Origin: Catellatospora paridis
GTDB taxonomy: Bacteria > Actinomycetota > Actinomycetes > Mycobacteriales > Micromonosporaceae
Length of the DNA stretch: 64,000 nt
Assembly: GCF_009720365.1 (NCBI RefSeq)
Contig: NZ_WBZD01000043.1
Location: 62,001 to 126,000 of the forward strand
Direction: 5' to 3'
Position 1 is the stretch's first letter, and each line of letters opens with the position of its first letter. The position numbers were made by a program, and so were the translations under genes. Below are positions 40,595 to 49,314 of this stretch, piece after piece. The notes under the pieces are model-generated. The model did no database searches, had not been told where the DNA came from, and saw only the letters and a program-made list of their open reading frames with translations.

Positions 40595-41677
40595 GTGTTC
40601 GGCAGCAGGCGCCGCGGCGGCATCCGCGGCAACGAGGCGGTGGCGGGCTGGCTGTTCGTCGCCCCGGTGGTGGTGATCCTCGGCCTGTTCCTGCTGCTGC
40701 CCATCCTGATGGCGCTGTGGGTCAGCCTCAGCGGCTGGAACGGCCAGGGCAGCCCCTTCCGCGACGACGTGCCGTTCGTGGGCGCGGACAACTACACCCG
40801 CCTGTTCACGCAGGACGGGCTCGCCCGCGAGAACTTCATGACCAGCATCCGCAACAACGCGTACTACGTGCTGCTGGTCGTGCCCGCACAGACGGTCCTC
40901 GCGCTGGGCTTGGCGCTGGTCGTCAACCGGCGGGTGCTGCGCGGCAGGTCGTTCTTCCGCACCGCGTTCTACTTCCCGTCGGTGACCAGCTCCGTGGCGA
41001 TCAGCGTCATGTTCCTGTTCCTGTTCGCCAACACCGGCGCGGTCAACTCCCTGCTGAGCGTGTTCGGCCTCGACGGCCCGCAGTGGTTCGCCGACCCGCG
41101 CGGGCTGCTGCACCTGACCCTGTCCGGACTCGGCCTGGTCGATCCGGCCCACCCGCCCGCGGCGCTGACCGACAGCGGGCTGCTGGGCCTGTCCTGGTGG
41201 GAGTGGCTTTCCGGGCCCAGCGTCGCCATGAGCACCATCATCATCCTCGTCGTCTGGACGACCAGCGGCACCTTCATGCTGATGTTCCTCGCCGCACTGC
41301 AGGACGTGCCGGTGCAGCTGGAGGAGGCCAGCCTGATCGACGGGGCCGGACCCTGGCAGCGGCTGCGCTACGTGACCCTGCCGCTGCTCAAGCCGACGAT
41401 GTTCCTCGTCATCACGCTCGGGCTCATCAGCACCTGGCAGGTGTTCGACCAGATCTACGTGATGAGCCAGGGCAACCCCGCCAAGACCACGCTGACCCCC
41501 GCCTACCTGTCCTACCGCACCGCGTTCAAGGACTTCGAGTACGGCAGCGGCGCGGCGATCTCGTTCGTGCTGTTCCTGCTCATCGTGGTGCTGACGCTGG
41601 GGCAGCGCTGGGTCATGCGTGACCGCGACCGCGTGCCGCGCACCCGCCTGCTCCCGACCCGTACGCGGAGGTCCTGA
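40595..41677 (+). CDS. Sugar ABC transporter permease (MalF type)
   Basis: A 360-residue permease with an N-terminal transmembrane helix ('AGWLFVAPVVVILGLFLLLP') and about five more. The EAA loop that docks the ATPase is 'EEASLIDGAGPWQRLRYVTL', as in carbohydrate uptake permeases. An insertion of about 55 residues near residues 155-205 ('WFADPRGLLHLTLSGLG' onward) contributes an external loop. It starts at GTG 40595 and pairs with the next permease, whose ATG is two bases after its stop. No ATPase gene is present; actinomycetes often use a shared MsiK-type ATPase encoded elsewhere. Confidence 0.92.
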   Translation: MFGSRRRGGIRGNEAVAGWLFVAPVVVILGLFLLLPILMALWVSLSGWNGQGSPFRDDVPFVGADNYTRLFTQDGLARENFMTSIRNNAYYVLLVVPAQTVLALGLALVVNRRVLRGRSFFRTAFYFPSVTSSVAISVMFLFLFANTGAVNSLLSVFGLDGPQWFADPRGLLHLTLSGLGLVDPAHPPAALTDSGLLGLSWWEWLSGPSVAMSTIIILVVWTTSGTFMLMFLAALQDVPVQLEEASLIDGAGPWQRLRYVTLPLLKPTMFLVITLGLISTWQVFDQIYVMSQGNPAKTTLTPAYLSYRTAFKDFEYGSGAAISFVLFLLIVVLTLGQRWVMRDRDRVPRTRLLPTRTRRS

Positions 41678-41679
41678 TC

Positions 41680-42558
41680 ATGTCCGTGGCGGCCGACCGA
41701 CCCCGCTCCCCCGCCCGCCGCGACGGCGGCCGCACCCTGGCGAGCCATTTCGTCGGGTACGCGGTGCTGGTCTTCTTCGCGCTGGTGTTCCTCTACCCGT
41801 TCGTGATCCAGCTGGCCAACGCGTTCAAGTCCGAGCCCGACGCGGCGGCCAACCCGCTGGCGCCGCTGCCGGACCCGGTGACGACCGCCGCGTTCACGCG
41901 GATCTTCGAGGGCACCGGCTTCCCCCGGTGGGTGGCGAACTCACTCGTCGTCACCACCGTCGTCACCGCCGGCCGGGTGTTCCTGGACTCGCTCGCCGGG
42001 TACGCCCTGGCCCGGCTGCATTTCCGCGGCCGCGCCGCGGTCACCGGCGCGGTCGTCGCGGTCATGGCGGTGCCCGGCGTCGTGCTGCTGATCCCGAAGT
42101 TCCTGGTGCTCAACCAGCTCGGCATCTACAACAGCTACACCGCGCTGATCCTGCCGGTCATCGTGGACGCGGCGGGCGTGTTCATCATGCGGCAGTTCTT
42201 CGTCTCCGTGCCGGTCAGCGTCGAGGAGGCGGCCCGCATCGACGGGGCGGGCGTGTTCCGGACGTTCTGGTCGGTGGTGCTGCCGATGGCCCGCCCGGCG
42301 CTGATCACGCTGACCATCCTGTCGTTCCAGGGCTCGTGGAACGAGTTCCCGCACACCCTGGTCGCGGTGCAGAGCCCGGAGCTGTTCACGCTGCCGCGCG
42401 GCGTCGCCGACCTGGTCAGCGGGTCACTGGGCGCGGGCAGCCAGTACCCGCTCAAGCTCGGCGCCGCCCTGCTGGCCACCATCCCGGTCGCCGTCATCTT
42501 CCTGGTGTTCCAGCGCCACTTCGTCCGCGGCGCGGCCGAGGGCGCCAGCAAGGAATAG
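41680..42558 (+). CDS. Sugar ABC transporter permease (MalG type)
   Basis: A 292-residue permease with six predicted transmembrane helices. The EAA loop is 'EEAARIDGAGVFRTFWSVVL' (about 186-205). The opening 'LASHFVGYAVLVFFALVFLY' and the conserved 'NSLVVTTVVTAGRVFLDSLA' segment are typical of the MalG half. It forms the membrane channel with the preceding permease and receives sugar from the lipoprotein. The operon ends here; there is no ATPase and no clear hairpin terminator after the stop. Confidence 0.92.
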   Translation: MSVAADRPRSPARRDGGRTLASHFVGYAVLVFFALVFLYPFVIQLANAFKSEPDAAANPLAPLPDPVTTAAFTRIFEGTGFPRWVANSLVVTTVVTAGRVFLDSLAGYALARLHFRGRAAVTGAVVAVMAVPGVVLLIPKFLVLNQLGIYNSYTALILPVIVDAAGVFIMRQFFVSVPVSVEEAARIDGAGVFRTFWSVVLPMARPALITLTILSFQGSWNEFPHTLVAVQSPELFTLPRGVADLVSGSLGAGSQYPLKLGAALLATIPVAVIFLVFQRHFVRGAAEGASKE

Positions 42559-42658
42559 AGGTCCGGTCGTAAGTCCGACATGGCGCCGGCCGCACGGCTG
42601 AGGGTCCCGATAGGTGGAACGCACACCAGCCGGCCGCCTCGAAGCCGACAATGTACCC

Positions 42659-42898
42659 ATGACGGACGAGCATGCGATGCAACGCGAACTGGAGCAGGTC
42701 GACGCGATGATCGCCGAGTTGCGCAGCCAGGCCGAGCAGATCCGGCACGAGGTCGGCAACCGCGAGGACGGGCCCGGCGATCCCGGCGACACCACCCTGC
42801 TGATCAGCAGCGCCGAGGAGCAGGAGGCGCTGGTCGCGGTGCTGGAGGACCGCCGCGGCAAACTCCGCGAACGCCTCGGCCTGGGCGCGCAGGGCTAG
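42659..42898 (+). CDS. Small coiled-coil protein
   Basis: A 79-residue, highly charged protein. Residues 8-40 ('RELEQVDAMIAELRSQAEQI' onward) and 52-75 ('EEQEALVAVLEDRRGKLRER') form two heptad-bearing helices linked by a Gly/Asp-rich turn, so a helical hairpin or coiled coil is expected. There is no signal peptide and no family I recognise. The ATG at 42659 has no clear ribosome site; an upstream ATG at 42614 would add 15 residues. It converges on the AlkB gene. Confidence 0.55.
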   Translation: MTDEHAMQRELEQVDAMIAELRSQAEQIRHEVGNREDGPGDPGDTTLLISSAEEQEALVAVLEDRRGKLRERLGLGAQG

Positions 42899-42922
42899 TC
42901 TCCCCGCGGCACCGCAGGTCGC

Positions 42923-43555
42923 TCAGGCCACGTTGACCGGGCGGAACTGGACGCTCACCCGCGGCCCGACGTGGCGGGCCGTCTTCGGGATGCAGTGCTC
43001 CCAGGTGCGCTGGCAGGAGCCGCCCATCACGACCAAGTCGCCGTGGCCGAGCGGGAACCGGACGCTCGGCTCGCCGCCGCCGCGCGGGCGCAGCAGTAGC
43101 GGCCGGGGCTCGCCGAACGACACGATGGCGACCATGGTGTCGGTGTGCCTGCCACGGCCGATGGTGTCGCCGTGCCAGGCCACGCTGTCGCGGCCGTCGC
43201 GGTAGAGGCACATGCCCGCGGACACGAACGGCTCGCCCAGCTCCGTGGCGTAGAAATCCGACAGCGCGGTGCGGGCCTGGTCGAGCACCGGGTGCGGCAG
43301 CGCCTCGTCAGGGCCGTACCAGCGCAGCAGGCGGGGCACGTCGACCTCGCGCTCGTACATCTCCCGCCGCTCGGCCCGCCAGTCGACCTGCTCCAGCAGC
43401 ACCTCGAGCACGTCTTCGGAGCCGTGCACCCAGCCGGGCAGGTGGTCGACCCAGGCCCCCCGGGTGAGCGGATGCCGGTTCACCGCCCCGGCCAGCGGCC
43501 CCAGGGTGGCCCGCTCATCAAGATCGAACATCGACGGCTGGTGTGCGTGCGCCAT
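42923..43555 (-). CDS. AlkB-like 2-oxoglutarate/Fe(II) dioxygenase
   Basis: A 210-residue AlkB-family protein. The iron ligands are present as H128-x-D130 in 'VAWHGDTIG' and H187 in 'RTWEHCIPK', and 2-oxoglutarate-binding arginines follow ('HVGPRVSVQFR', R199 and R205). 'YRDGRDSVAWHGD' is the characteristic nucleotide-recognition-lid junction of bacterial AlkB relatives. The enzyme removes methyl groups from N1-methyladenine or N3-methylcytosine in DNA or RNA. The ATG at 43555 begins directly before the conserved N-terminal 'MFDLDE'. It is a single gene in a 223-bp divergent arrangement with the protein kinase. Confidence 0.9.
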   Translation of the reverse strand: MAHAHQPSMFDLDERATLGPLAGAVNRHPLTRGAWVDHLPGWVHGSEDVLEVLLEQVDWRAERREMYEREVDVPRLLRWYGPDEALPHPVLDQARTALSDFYATELGEPFVSAGMCLYRDGRDSVAWHGDTIGRGRHTDTMVAIVSFGEPRPLLLRPRGGGEPSVRFPLGHGDLVVMGGSCQRTWEHCIPKTARHVGPRVSVQFRPVNVA

Positions 43556-43778
43556 GAGCAGGGATTCTACACCCCTTTCGAACAGGGGTACCAATCCATG
43601 GGACTCGCTACCCTGATTAAGCGGCCAACCGGACGGCAGGGCATGATGACTGCCGAAGCGCTCCCAGTCGGCATATCCAATCACGACTGTTGTATGTGGT
43701 GTCGAACCGCCCGCCGGGGAATCGACGGGGATAGTATGCGGCGCGGGAGCGCAACTGAAAGCCGACTGAGGGTGTCGT

Positions 43779-45917
43779 ATGAGGCCGCTGGGAACCACCG
43801 ACCCGCACTCCGTAGCAACGTACCGGCTGGTCGGCGTTCTCGGCGGCGGCGGCATGGGACGCGTCTACCTGGGACAGTCTCCGGCCGGGCGCTACGTCGC
43901 GATCAAGGTGATCCGCCCGGAGCTCGCCGCCGACCCGATGTTCCGCCGCCGGTTCGGCCGCGAGGTGGCCGCGGCGCGCCTGGTGAACCCGCTGTTCACC
44001 GCCGCGGTCGTCGACGCCGACACCGACGCCGAATCACCGTGGCTGGCCACCACCTACATCGAGGGTCCCAGCGTGGAGCAGCGGGTGCGCTCCAGCGGCC
44101 CGCTGTCGGTCAGCGCCGTGCTCACCCTCGCCACCGGCCTGGCCGAGGCGCTGGCCTCCATCCACCGCGCCGGGCTGGTGCACCGCGACCTCAAACCGGC
44201 CAACATCCTGCTCGACGACAACGGCCCGCACATCATCGACTTCGGCATCGCGCTGTCCACCGACGCGGAGCGCATGACCACCGGCGTCAACGTCGGCACC
44301 CCGTCATACATGGCCCCCGAGCGCATCCAGGGCGAGGACGCCGGATCGCCCGGCGACATCTTCTCCCTGGGCGCCACCCTGTACTTCGCCGCCACCGGCC
44401 GCACCCTGATCAGCGGCGGGAGCATGTTCGAGCAGATCAACCAGGTGACCCAGGGCCGGTTCGACCTGGCCGCGGTGCCGATCCAGCTGCGGCCGTTCGT
44501 GGTGCGCTGCATCAGCCTGCGCCCGCAGGACCGCCCCACCGCCAAGGAGCTGTCCCGGATCCTCATCGGCACCGGCGTGTCGACCCCCACGCCCGGCTGG
44601 TTCCAGCCGCTGATCGCGCTGCCCGGCGGCGAGCCGCAGGTGGACGAGCCGATCGCGCCGACCTGGGGCACCCCGAAGCTGTGGCAGCGGCGGCCGGTCC
44701 TGGTGGGCGCCGTGCTGGGCGCGCTCGGGCTGGCCGCGGGCGGCGCGTGGGCGGTCACCCGCGGCGGCGCGGACCCCGGCGCACCGGACGGGTCGAGCCC
44801 GGCCAGCGGCGGGCCGAGCGGCTCGCCGCTCCCGACCGGGCCGCTGCGGCCGGGGGCACTGCGCTGGCAGACCAACTCGCGGACCACACCGGGCAGGTTC
44901 CACCTGGTGGTGGCCGACGGCGGGCGGCTGATCGGCACGGACGGGCCGCGGGTGTTCGCCACCGACCCGCCCGGCCCGGGCCAGAACCAGGCCTGGAGCG
45001 TACGGATCGACGCCGAGCCGGTCGCCGTGCGCGACTGGGGGCCGGCCGTGCTGGTCATCGCGGACAGCCGGCTGTGGCGGGTGGAGAACGAGACCGGCAA
45101 CCTGGACTTCAAGGGCATCGACGCGGGCGGGACGGTCGGCGAGGTCGCCCTCGCCACCGACCGGGCCTTCGTGGGGCTGCCCGCCTCCGTGCGCGCGTTC
45201 AACCGGGTCGGCGCGCCGGTGTGGCGCAAGGACGTGACCGAGTCACCGCTGGTGGCCGACATGTCCTGGCTGGTCACCCGGCAGGAGCGCAACGGCACGG
45301 TGTGGATCACACTGCGCGAGGCGGCTACCGGCAACCAGAAGTGGCAGGTGACGTACAAGCTCACGCCCCCGCCACCGGATGCCGGTCGGGGTGGCCCCGG
45401 CGGTCCGGGCGGTCCCGGCGGCGGCCCGCCAGAGGACGCCTGGGAGGCCGTCGAGGCCCGGCTGGGCCCCACCCACCTGCTGTTGCGCGAGGGCGGCGTG
45501 CTGCGGGTGATCCGGCTGTCCGACGGCGCGGTCAGGTGGGAGAAGCCCTGGGACAAGCCGGTCGCCGGGGTCGACCTGATCGGCGACACGGTGGTGATGG
45601 CCGCCGACCGCATCTACGGCTTCCGCACCGACACCGGCGTGGAACGCTGGAACATCCCCGCCCGCGGCGGCCGCGTCGCCGCGTCGCCGGACGGCAAATT
45701 CTGCTATGCGGTCGCCCAGCAGCGCATCGCCGCGATCGACCCCGCGACCGGCAACGCCGACTGGTCCGTACCGCTGCCCGCCGACGCGCGGGAGGAGAAC
45801 GTCAGCGGCCTGGTGGTGCGGCATCCGACCGGGTACATCCTGCTGCGGCCCCCGCCGTTCAAGGACGGCGACACACCCGACGTGCTCGCGATCTCGCTCG
45901 TCGCCGGGCCCCGATAG
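43779..45917 (+). CDS. Transmembrane Ser/Thr kinase with extracellular PQQ-like propeller
   Basis: A 712-residue receptor-type kinase. The kinase domain (15-262) has 'LGGGGMGRVYLG', Lys43 in 'VAIKVI', 'HRDLKPANILL' (135-145), 'DFG' (154-156) and 'GTPSYMAPE'. A single transmembrane helix at about 306-326 is followed by a Ser/Gly/Pro linker and a propeller of PQQ-type repeats ('VTESPLVADMSWLV', 'GFRTDTGVERWNIPARGG'). A Gly/Pro-rich insertion lies in the propeller (about 537-552). The outside domain probably senses a ligand or cell-wall state. Substrates are unknown. It starts at ATG 43779. Confidence 0.92.
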   Translation: MRPLGTTDPHSVATYRLVGVLGGGGMGRVYLGQSPAGRYVAIKVIRPELAADPMFRRRFGREVAAARLVNPLFTAAVVDADTDAESPWLATTYIEGPSVEQRVRSSGPLSVSAVLTLATGLAEALASIHRAGLVHRDLKPANILLDDNGPHIIDFGIALSTDAERMTTGVNVGTPSYMAPERIQGEDAGSPGDIFSLGATLYFAATGRTLISGGSMFEQINQVTQGRFDLAAVPIQLRPFVVRCISLRPQDRPTAKELSRILIGTGVSTPTPGWFQPLIALPGGEPQVDEPIAPTWGTPKLWQRRPVLVGAVLGALGLAAGGAWAVTRGGADPGAPDGSSPASGGPSGSPLPTGPLRPGALRWQTNSRTTPGRFHLVVADGGRLIGTDGPRVFATDPPGPGQNQAWSVRIDAEPVAVRDWGPAVLVIADSRLWRVENETGNLDFKGIDAGGTVGEVALATDRAFVGLPASVRAFNRVGAPVWRKDVTESPLVADMSWLVTRQERNGTVWITLREAATGNQKWQVTYKLTPPPPDAGRGGPGGPGGPGGGPPEDAWEAVEARLGPTHLLLREGGVLRVIRLSDGAVRWEKPWDKPVAGVDLIGDTVVMAADRIYGFRTDTGVERWNIPARGGRVAASPDGKFCYAVAQQRIAAIDPATGNADWSVPLPADAREENVSGLVVRHPTGYILLRPPPFKDGDTPDVLAISLVAGPR

Positions 45918-45966
45918 CTCCGGGCCGCGGTGGCGGCGGACGGCGCGCGGCCGCCCGCCGCACAGC

Positions 45967-46401
45967 TCAGCGGTCGGCGGGGTGGTCGTTCTCGTGGCGG
46001 ACGGCCTGCGCGGGCACCCGGCCGGCGACCAGCGCGTCACGGATCTCGGTGAGCAGCCGGATGTCCTCGGTGATCGGTGCGGGCTCGGGCTCCTTGCCCT
46101 TGTTGCGCCGCTCGGCCAGCTTGTTCATCGGCAGCACGACCAGGAAGTACAGCACCGCGGCGGTGAGCAGGAAGGTGATCGTCGCGTTGATGAACGCGCC
46201 CCAGGCGATGACGTTGTCGGTGCCGATCTCCGTCTCGCCGCCGATCTTGCCGTCGCCTGCGCCCACCAGCTTGATCATCGGTTCCAGGAACGACTTGGTG
46301 AACTGGGTGACCAGGGTCGTGAACGCCGCGCCGATGACCACACCGACCGCCAGGTCGACGACGTTGCCACGCATGATGAAATTCTTGAAGCCGCTCAACA
46401 T
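45967..46401 (-). CDS. mscL: Large-conductance mechanosensitive channel MscL
   Basis: A 144-residue channel subunit. The N-terminal amphipathic helix and first transmembrane helix are the family signature ('MLSGFKNFIMRGNVVDLAVG', then VVIGAAFTTLV), and the second helix is 'ATITFLLTAAVLYFLVVLPM'. The C-terminus holds the charged helix ending near 'LLTEIRDALVAG'. Pentamers open under membrane tension and release solutes during osmotic downshock. ATG 46401 is used, because it starts exactly at the conserved helix. It is 60 bp downstream of the FAD-oxidoreductase gene on the same strand but is functionally separate. Confidence 0.95.
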   Translation of the reverse strand: MLSGFKNFIMRGNVVDLAVGVVIGAAFTTLVTQFTKSFLEPMIKLVGAGDGKIGGETEIGTDNVIAWGAFINATITFLLTAAVLYFLVVLPMNKLAERRNKGKEPEPAPITEDIRLLTEIRDALVAGRVPAQAVRHENDHPADR

Positions 46402-46461
46402 GTCCCACACCGTATCCGAGCGCGTGGCCCGACCCACGCGTCCGACACAGTGATGTAACGC

Positions 46462-47493
46462 CTATCCCGCCAGCACGTTCACCGCGCCGCGGAACAGCGG
46501 CGGAACCGCGACGCAGATCGGCACCACCGCGCCGCGCACCGGCCGGGCCGCGGTCAGCAGGACCAGCCCGCGGGTGAGCAGGCGGTAGGTGCGGGTACGC
46601 CGCCGCCACTGCGCCTCGTACCCGGTGAGGTCGCCGTTGAGCAGCGCGGACACCGCGGCCTCGGCCTGGCTCAGGGCCAGGCTGACCCCCTCGCCGGTCA
46701 GCGCGTCCTCGTAGCCGGCGGCGTCGCCGACCAGCAGCACTCGGCCGCGGACCCGCGCGGCGACCGTGCGGCGCAGCGGACCCGCGCCGCGCACCGGGCC
46801 GTCCGGTGCCGCGCCGCCGAGCCGTTCCTTCAGCTCGGGGAACCCGTCGAGCAGCGTCTCGTAGCCCAGCCCGGACCGGCGGTGCAGGATGGCGACCCCG
46901 ACCAGGTCGGGCGCGACCGGGGTGACGTAGGCCTCGGCGTGCGCCGACCACCACACCTCGACCAGGTCCGACCAGGGCGCGACCGGGTAGTGCCGGCGCT
47001 GGCCGAAGCGCGCCGGAGTGCCGGCCGCCGAGGCGATGCCCACCTCCCGGCGTACCCGCGAGTGCAGGCCGTCGGCGCCGACCAGCCAGCGCGCGCGTAC
47101 CCCCGCCGCCTCGACGCCGTGCGCGTCCTGCCGCAACCCGGCGACGCGCCCGGCCACCCAGGCGATCCCGGCCTGTGCCGCGCGTTCGCGCAGCGCGGTC
47201 TGCAGGGTGGTGCGGCGGACCCCGCGGCCCGGCCCGGCCGCGAAGCGGGCGTGGGCCGAGCGCTGTCCAGCGCGGTAGGCGATGCCGTGGAACGGCACGC
47301 CGACCGGGTCGACGCCGAGCGCCAGCAGCCGGGCCAGCCCACCGGGCATCAGCCCCTCGCCGCAGGCCTTGTCGATCGGGTCGGCGCGCGGCTCGACCAC
47401 CACCACCGACATCCCCGCCCGCCGCGCCAGCAGCGCCGTGGCCAGCCCCGCCGGCCCGCCACCGGCGACCAGCAGATCGGCGTCGAAGCTCAC
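46462..47493 (-). CDS. FAD-dependent oxidoreductase of a type III PKS operon
   Basis: A 343-residue flavoprotein of the geranylgeranyl reductase / aromatic hydroxylase type. The FAD-binding motif is 'DLLVAGGGPAGLATALLARR' (5-24), the second is 'LVGADGLHSRVRR', and the GD motif is 'GRVLLVGDAAGYEDALTGEG'. The hydrophobic C-terminus may associate with the membrane. In similar operons such enzymes hydroxylate resorcinol-type polyketides to quinols. Its GTG at 47493 overlaps the stop of the methyltransferase gene (GTGA), so it is co-translated with the two upstream genes. Confidence 0.88.
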   Translation of the reverse strand: MSFDADLLVAGGGPAGLATALLARRAGMSVVVVEPRADPIDKACGEGLMPGGLARLLALGVDPVGVPFHGIAYRAGQRSAHARFAAGPGRGVRRTTLQTALRERAAQAGIAWVAGRVAGLRQDAHGVEAAGVRARWLVGADGLHSRVRREVGIASAAGTPARFGQRRHYPVAPWSDLVEVWWSAHAEAYVTPVAPDLVGVAILHRRSGLGYETLLDGFPELKERLGGAAPDGPVRGAGPLRRTVAARVRGRVLLVGDAAGYEDALTGEGVSLALSQAEAAVSALLNGDLTGYEAQWRRRTRTYRLLTRGLVLLTAARPVRGAVVPICVAVPPLFRGAVNVLAG

Positions 47494-48008
47494 GCGGTGG
47501 CCTCGGCCAGCGCCGCGTCCTCCACCCGGATGCGCACGGCCAGCAGGGCGAAGTTGAGCAGGGTGAAGGTCAGCGCGGTGAGCCAGGCGCTGTGCACCAG
47601 CGGCAGGGCGAAGCCCTCCACCACGACGGCCAGGTAGTTGGGGTGCTTGAGCCAGCGGTACGGCCCGCGGTCCACCAGCGGCAGTCCCGGCACCACGATG
47701 ACCAGGGTGTTCCAGCGCCGGCCCAGGGTCGTCACGCACCACCAGCGCAGCGCCTGGCTCGCCGCGACCAGTGCCAGCATGGTCCAGCCGAGCGCGGGCA
47801 GGAACGGCCGGTCCAGCAGCCACACCTCGGCCAGGCACCCGGCCAGCAGCGCGGTGTGCAGGGCCACCATGTACGGGTAGTGGCTCCGGCCGTACTCACG
47901 GCCGCCGTTGGCCAGGGCCCACGCCGCGTGGCGCTTCGACACCACCAGCTCCACCAGGCGTTCGGCGGCCACCGCCAGGATCAGCAGGGTGTACGCGAGC
48001 ACGCTCAC
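47490..48008 (-). CDS. Isoprenylcysteine-carboxyl-methyltransferase-family membrane enzyme
   Basis: A 172-residue integral membrane methyltransferase with about five helices. The C-terminal catalytic signature is 'GPYRWLKHPNYLAVVVEGFA' (about 117-136), the HPxY motif common to ICMT-like enzymes. Members next to bacterial type III polyketide synthases methylate alkylpyrones or alkylresorcinols rather than proteins. The GTG at 48008 overlaps the stop of the polyketide synthase (GTGA), and its own stop overlaps the next gene in the same way. This tight order supports one pathway. Confidence 0.9.
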   Translation of the reverse strand: MSVLAYTLLILAVAAERLVELVVSKRHAAWALANGGREYGRSHYPYMVALHTALLAGCLAEVWLLDRPFLPALGWTMLALVAASQALRWWCVTTLGRRWNTLVIVVPGLPLVDRGPYRWLKHPNYLAVVVEGFALPLVHSAWLTALTFTLLNFALLAVRIRVEDAALAEATA

Positions 48009-49087
48009 CACCTCAGCAGGACGAGTTCGGAGCAGAACCCCGGCCCCATGGCGATCATGAGTCCGGGCTGGTCTTCGCGCGGTGGGCCGGCCATCGCCTC
48101 GTGCAGCACGTCCAGCACCGACACCGACGACAGGTTGCCCCGCCCGGCCAGCGACCGGCGCGTCGGCATCAGGGCCTCCGGCGGCAGGTCGAGGACCTTC
48201 TCGATGGTGTCGATGACCTTCGGCCCGCCGGGGTGGCAGACCCACGTCGCGACGTCGAGCGCGTCGACGTCGTGATCGGCCAGGAAGCCGCGCACGTCGC
48301 CGCCGAGGAAACGCTCGGCGATCGGGGCGACCTCGTTGGACAGCACGATCCGGAAGCCGCTGGACCCGATGCGCCAGCCCATCACCTGCTCGGTGTCCGG
48401 GTAGAGGCGGCTGCGGGTGGCCAGCACCCGCGGGCGGCCCGGCACCGCGGCGGCCCGCCGGCCGCCGACCATCACCACCGCGGCCGCGCCGTCGCCGAAC
48501 AGGCTGGAGGCGACCAGGTTGGCGGGCGTGGTGTCCTGCTGCTGCACGGTCAGCGAGCACAGCTCGACCGCCAGCAGCACCGCGACCTGGTCCGGATAGG
48601 CCCGCAGGTAGTCGTGCAGCCGGGCCACCCCGGCCGCGCCGGCCACGCAGCCCAGGCCGAACAGCGGTAGCCGCTTCACGTCGGGCCGCAGGCCGACCCG
48701 TGTGGCCAGCCGGGCGTCCAGCGAGGGCACGGCCAGGCCGGTGACGCTGGTGGTCGCGATGAGATCGACCTCGTCGGGGCGCACCCCGGCCGCGTCCAGC
48801 GCCTCGCGCAGCGCGACCTCGCCCAGTTCCTGGGCCACCTCGATGAACGCGTCGTTGGCCTGGGTGAACCCGGTCAGCCCGGCGTACTGGTCCAGCGGCA
48901 GCGCCAGGTGACGGGTCTGCACGCCGGTGGTCCGTCCGAACCGGGCGAACACCTCGCGCCCGGGATGCTCGCCGGGCAGGCACATCGCGGTGAACTCGGC
49001 GACGATCTCCTCCTGGCGGTAGCGATGCGCCGGAAAGGCCAGCCGCACCGCCGACACCTGCGGCGCCGACTCATCGATGTGAATCAT
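48005..49087 (-). CDS. Type III polyketide synthase
   Basis: A 360-residue chalcone/stilbene-synthase-like enzyme. The catalytic triad is Cys147 in 'LFGLGCVAGAAG', His285 in 'WVCHPGGPKV' and Asn318 in 'RGNLSSVSVL'. Length and motifs match bacterial enzymes that extend an acyl starter with malonyl-CoA to alkylpyrones, alkylresorcinols or tetrahydroxynaphthalene-like products. With an ICMT-family methyltransferase and an FAD enzyme in overlapping order, a methylated and oxidised phenolic or pyrone lipid is likely. The ATG at 49087 is used. Confidence 0.92.
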   Translation of the reverse strand: MIHIDESAPQVSAVRLAFPAHRYRQEEIVAEFTAMCLPGEHPGREVFARFGRTTGVQTRHLALPLDQYAGLTGFTQANDAFIEVAQELGEVALREALDAAGVRPDEVDLIATTSVTGLAVPSLDARLATRVGLRPDVKRLPLFGLGCVAGAAGVARLHDYLRAYPDQVAVLLAVELCSLTVQQQDTTPANLVASSLFGDGAAAVVMVGGRRAAAVPGRPRVLATRSRLYPDTEQVMGWRIGSSGFRIVLSNEVAPIAERFLGGDVRGFLADHDVDALDVATWVCHPGGPKVIDTIEKVLDLPPEALMPTRRSLAGRGNLSSVSVLDVLHEAMAGPPREDQPGLMIAMGPGFCSELVLLRW

Positions 49088-49258
49088 GTACCGACAGTAC
49101 CGTCCGCAGGTCCGCTTGCCCACGAACGCCGCGTGGGCCGAGCGGGCACAAAGGACCGCGCGTCGCTTGCGGGCCGTGAGCGCGGTTTCGGGACAGAACC
49201 TGTGGTCAGTTCGAAGGTTCTGACACCGAACAACGATCATGGCGACGGGGCGCCGACG

Positions 49259-49300
49259 ACGAAGCTCCGCCGGCCCCCGGTGGGGCGGGCGGAGCTTCGT
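49259..49300 (-). terminator. Stem-loop after der
   Basis: A perfect 13-bp inverted repeat, ACGAAGCTCCGCC (49259-49271) and GGCGGAGCTTCGT (49288-49300), with a 16-base GC-rich loop and no T-tract. It lies 15 bases after the der stop on the minus strand. Confidence 0.75.
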
Positions 49301-49314
49301 GAGTGGATCAGCGG

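Noticed and set aside
45386-45432. GC-rich tandem repeat
   Set aside because: It encodes a Gly/Pro-rich loop in the kinase propeller and is too short to call a separate element.
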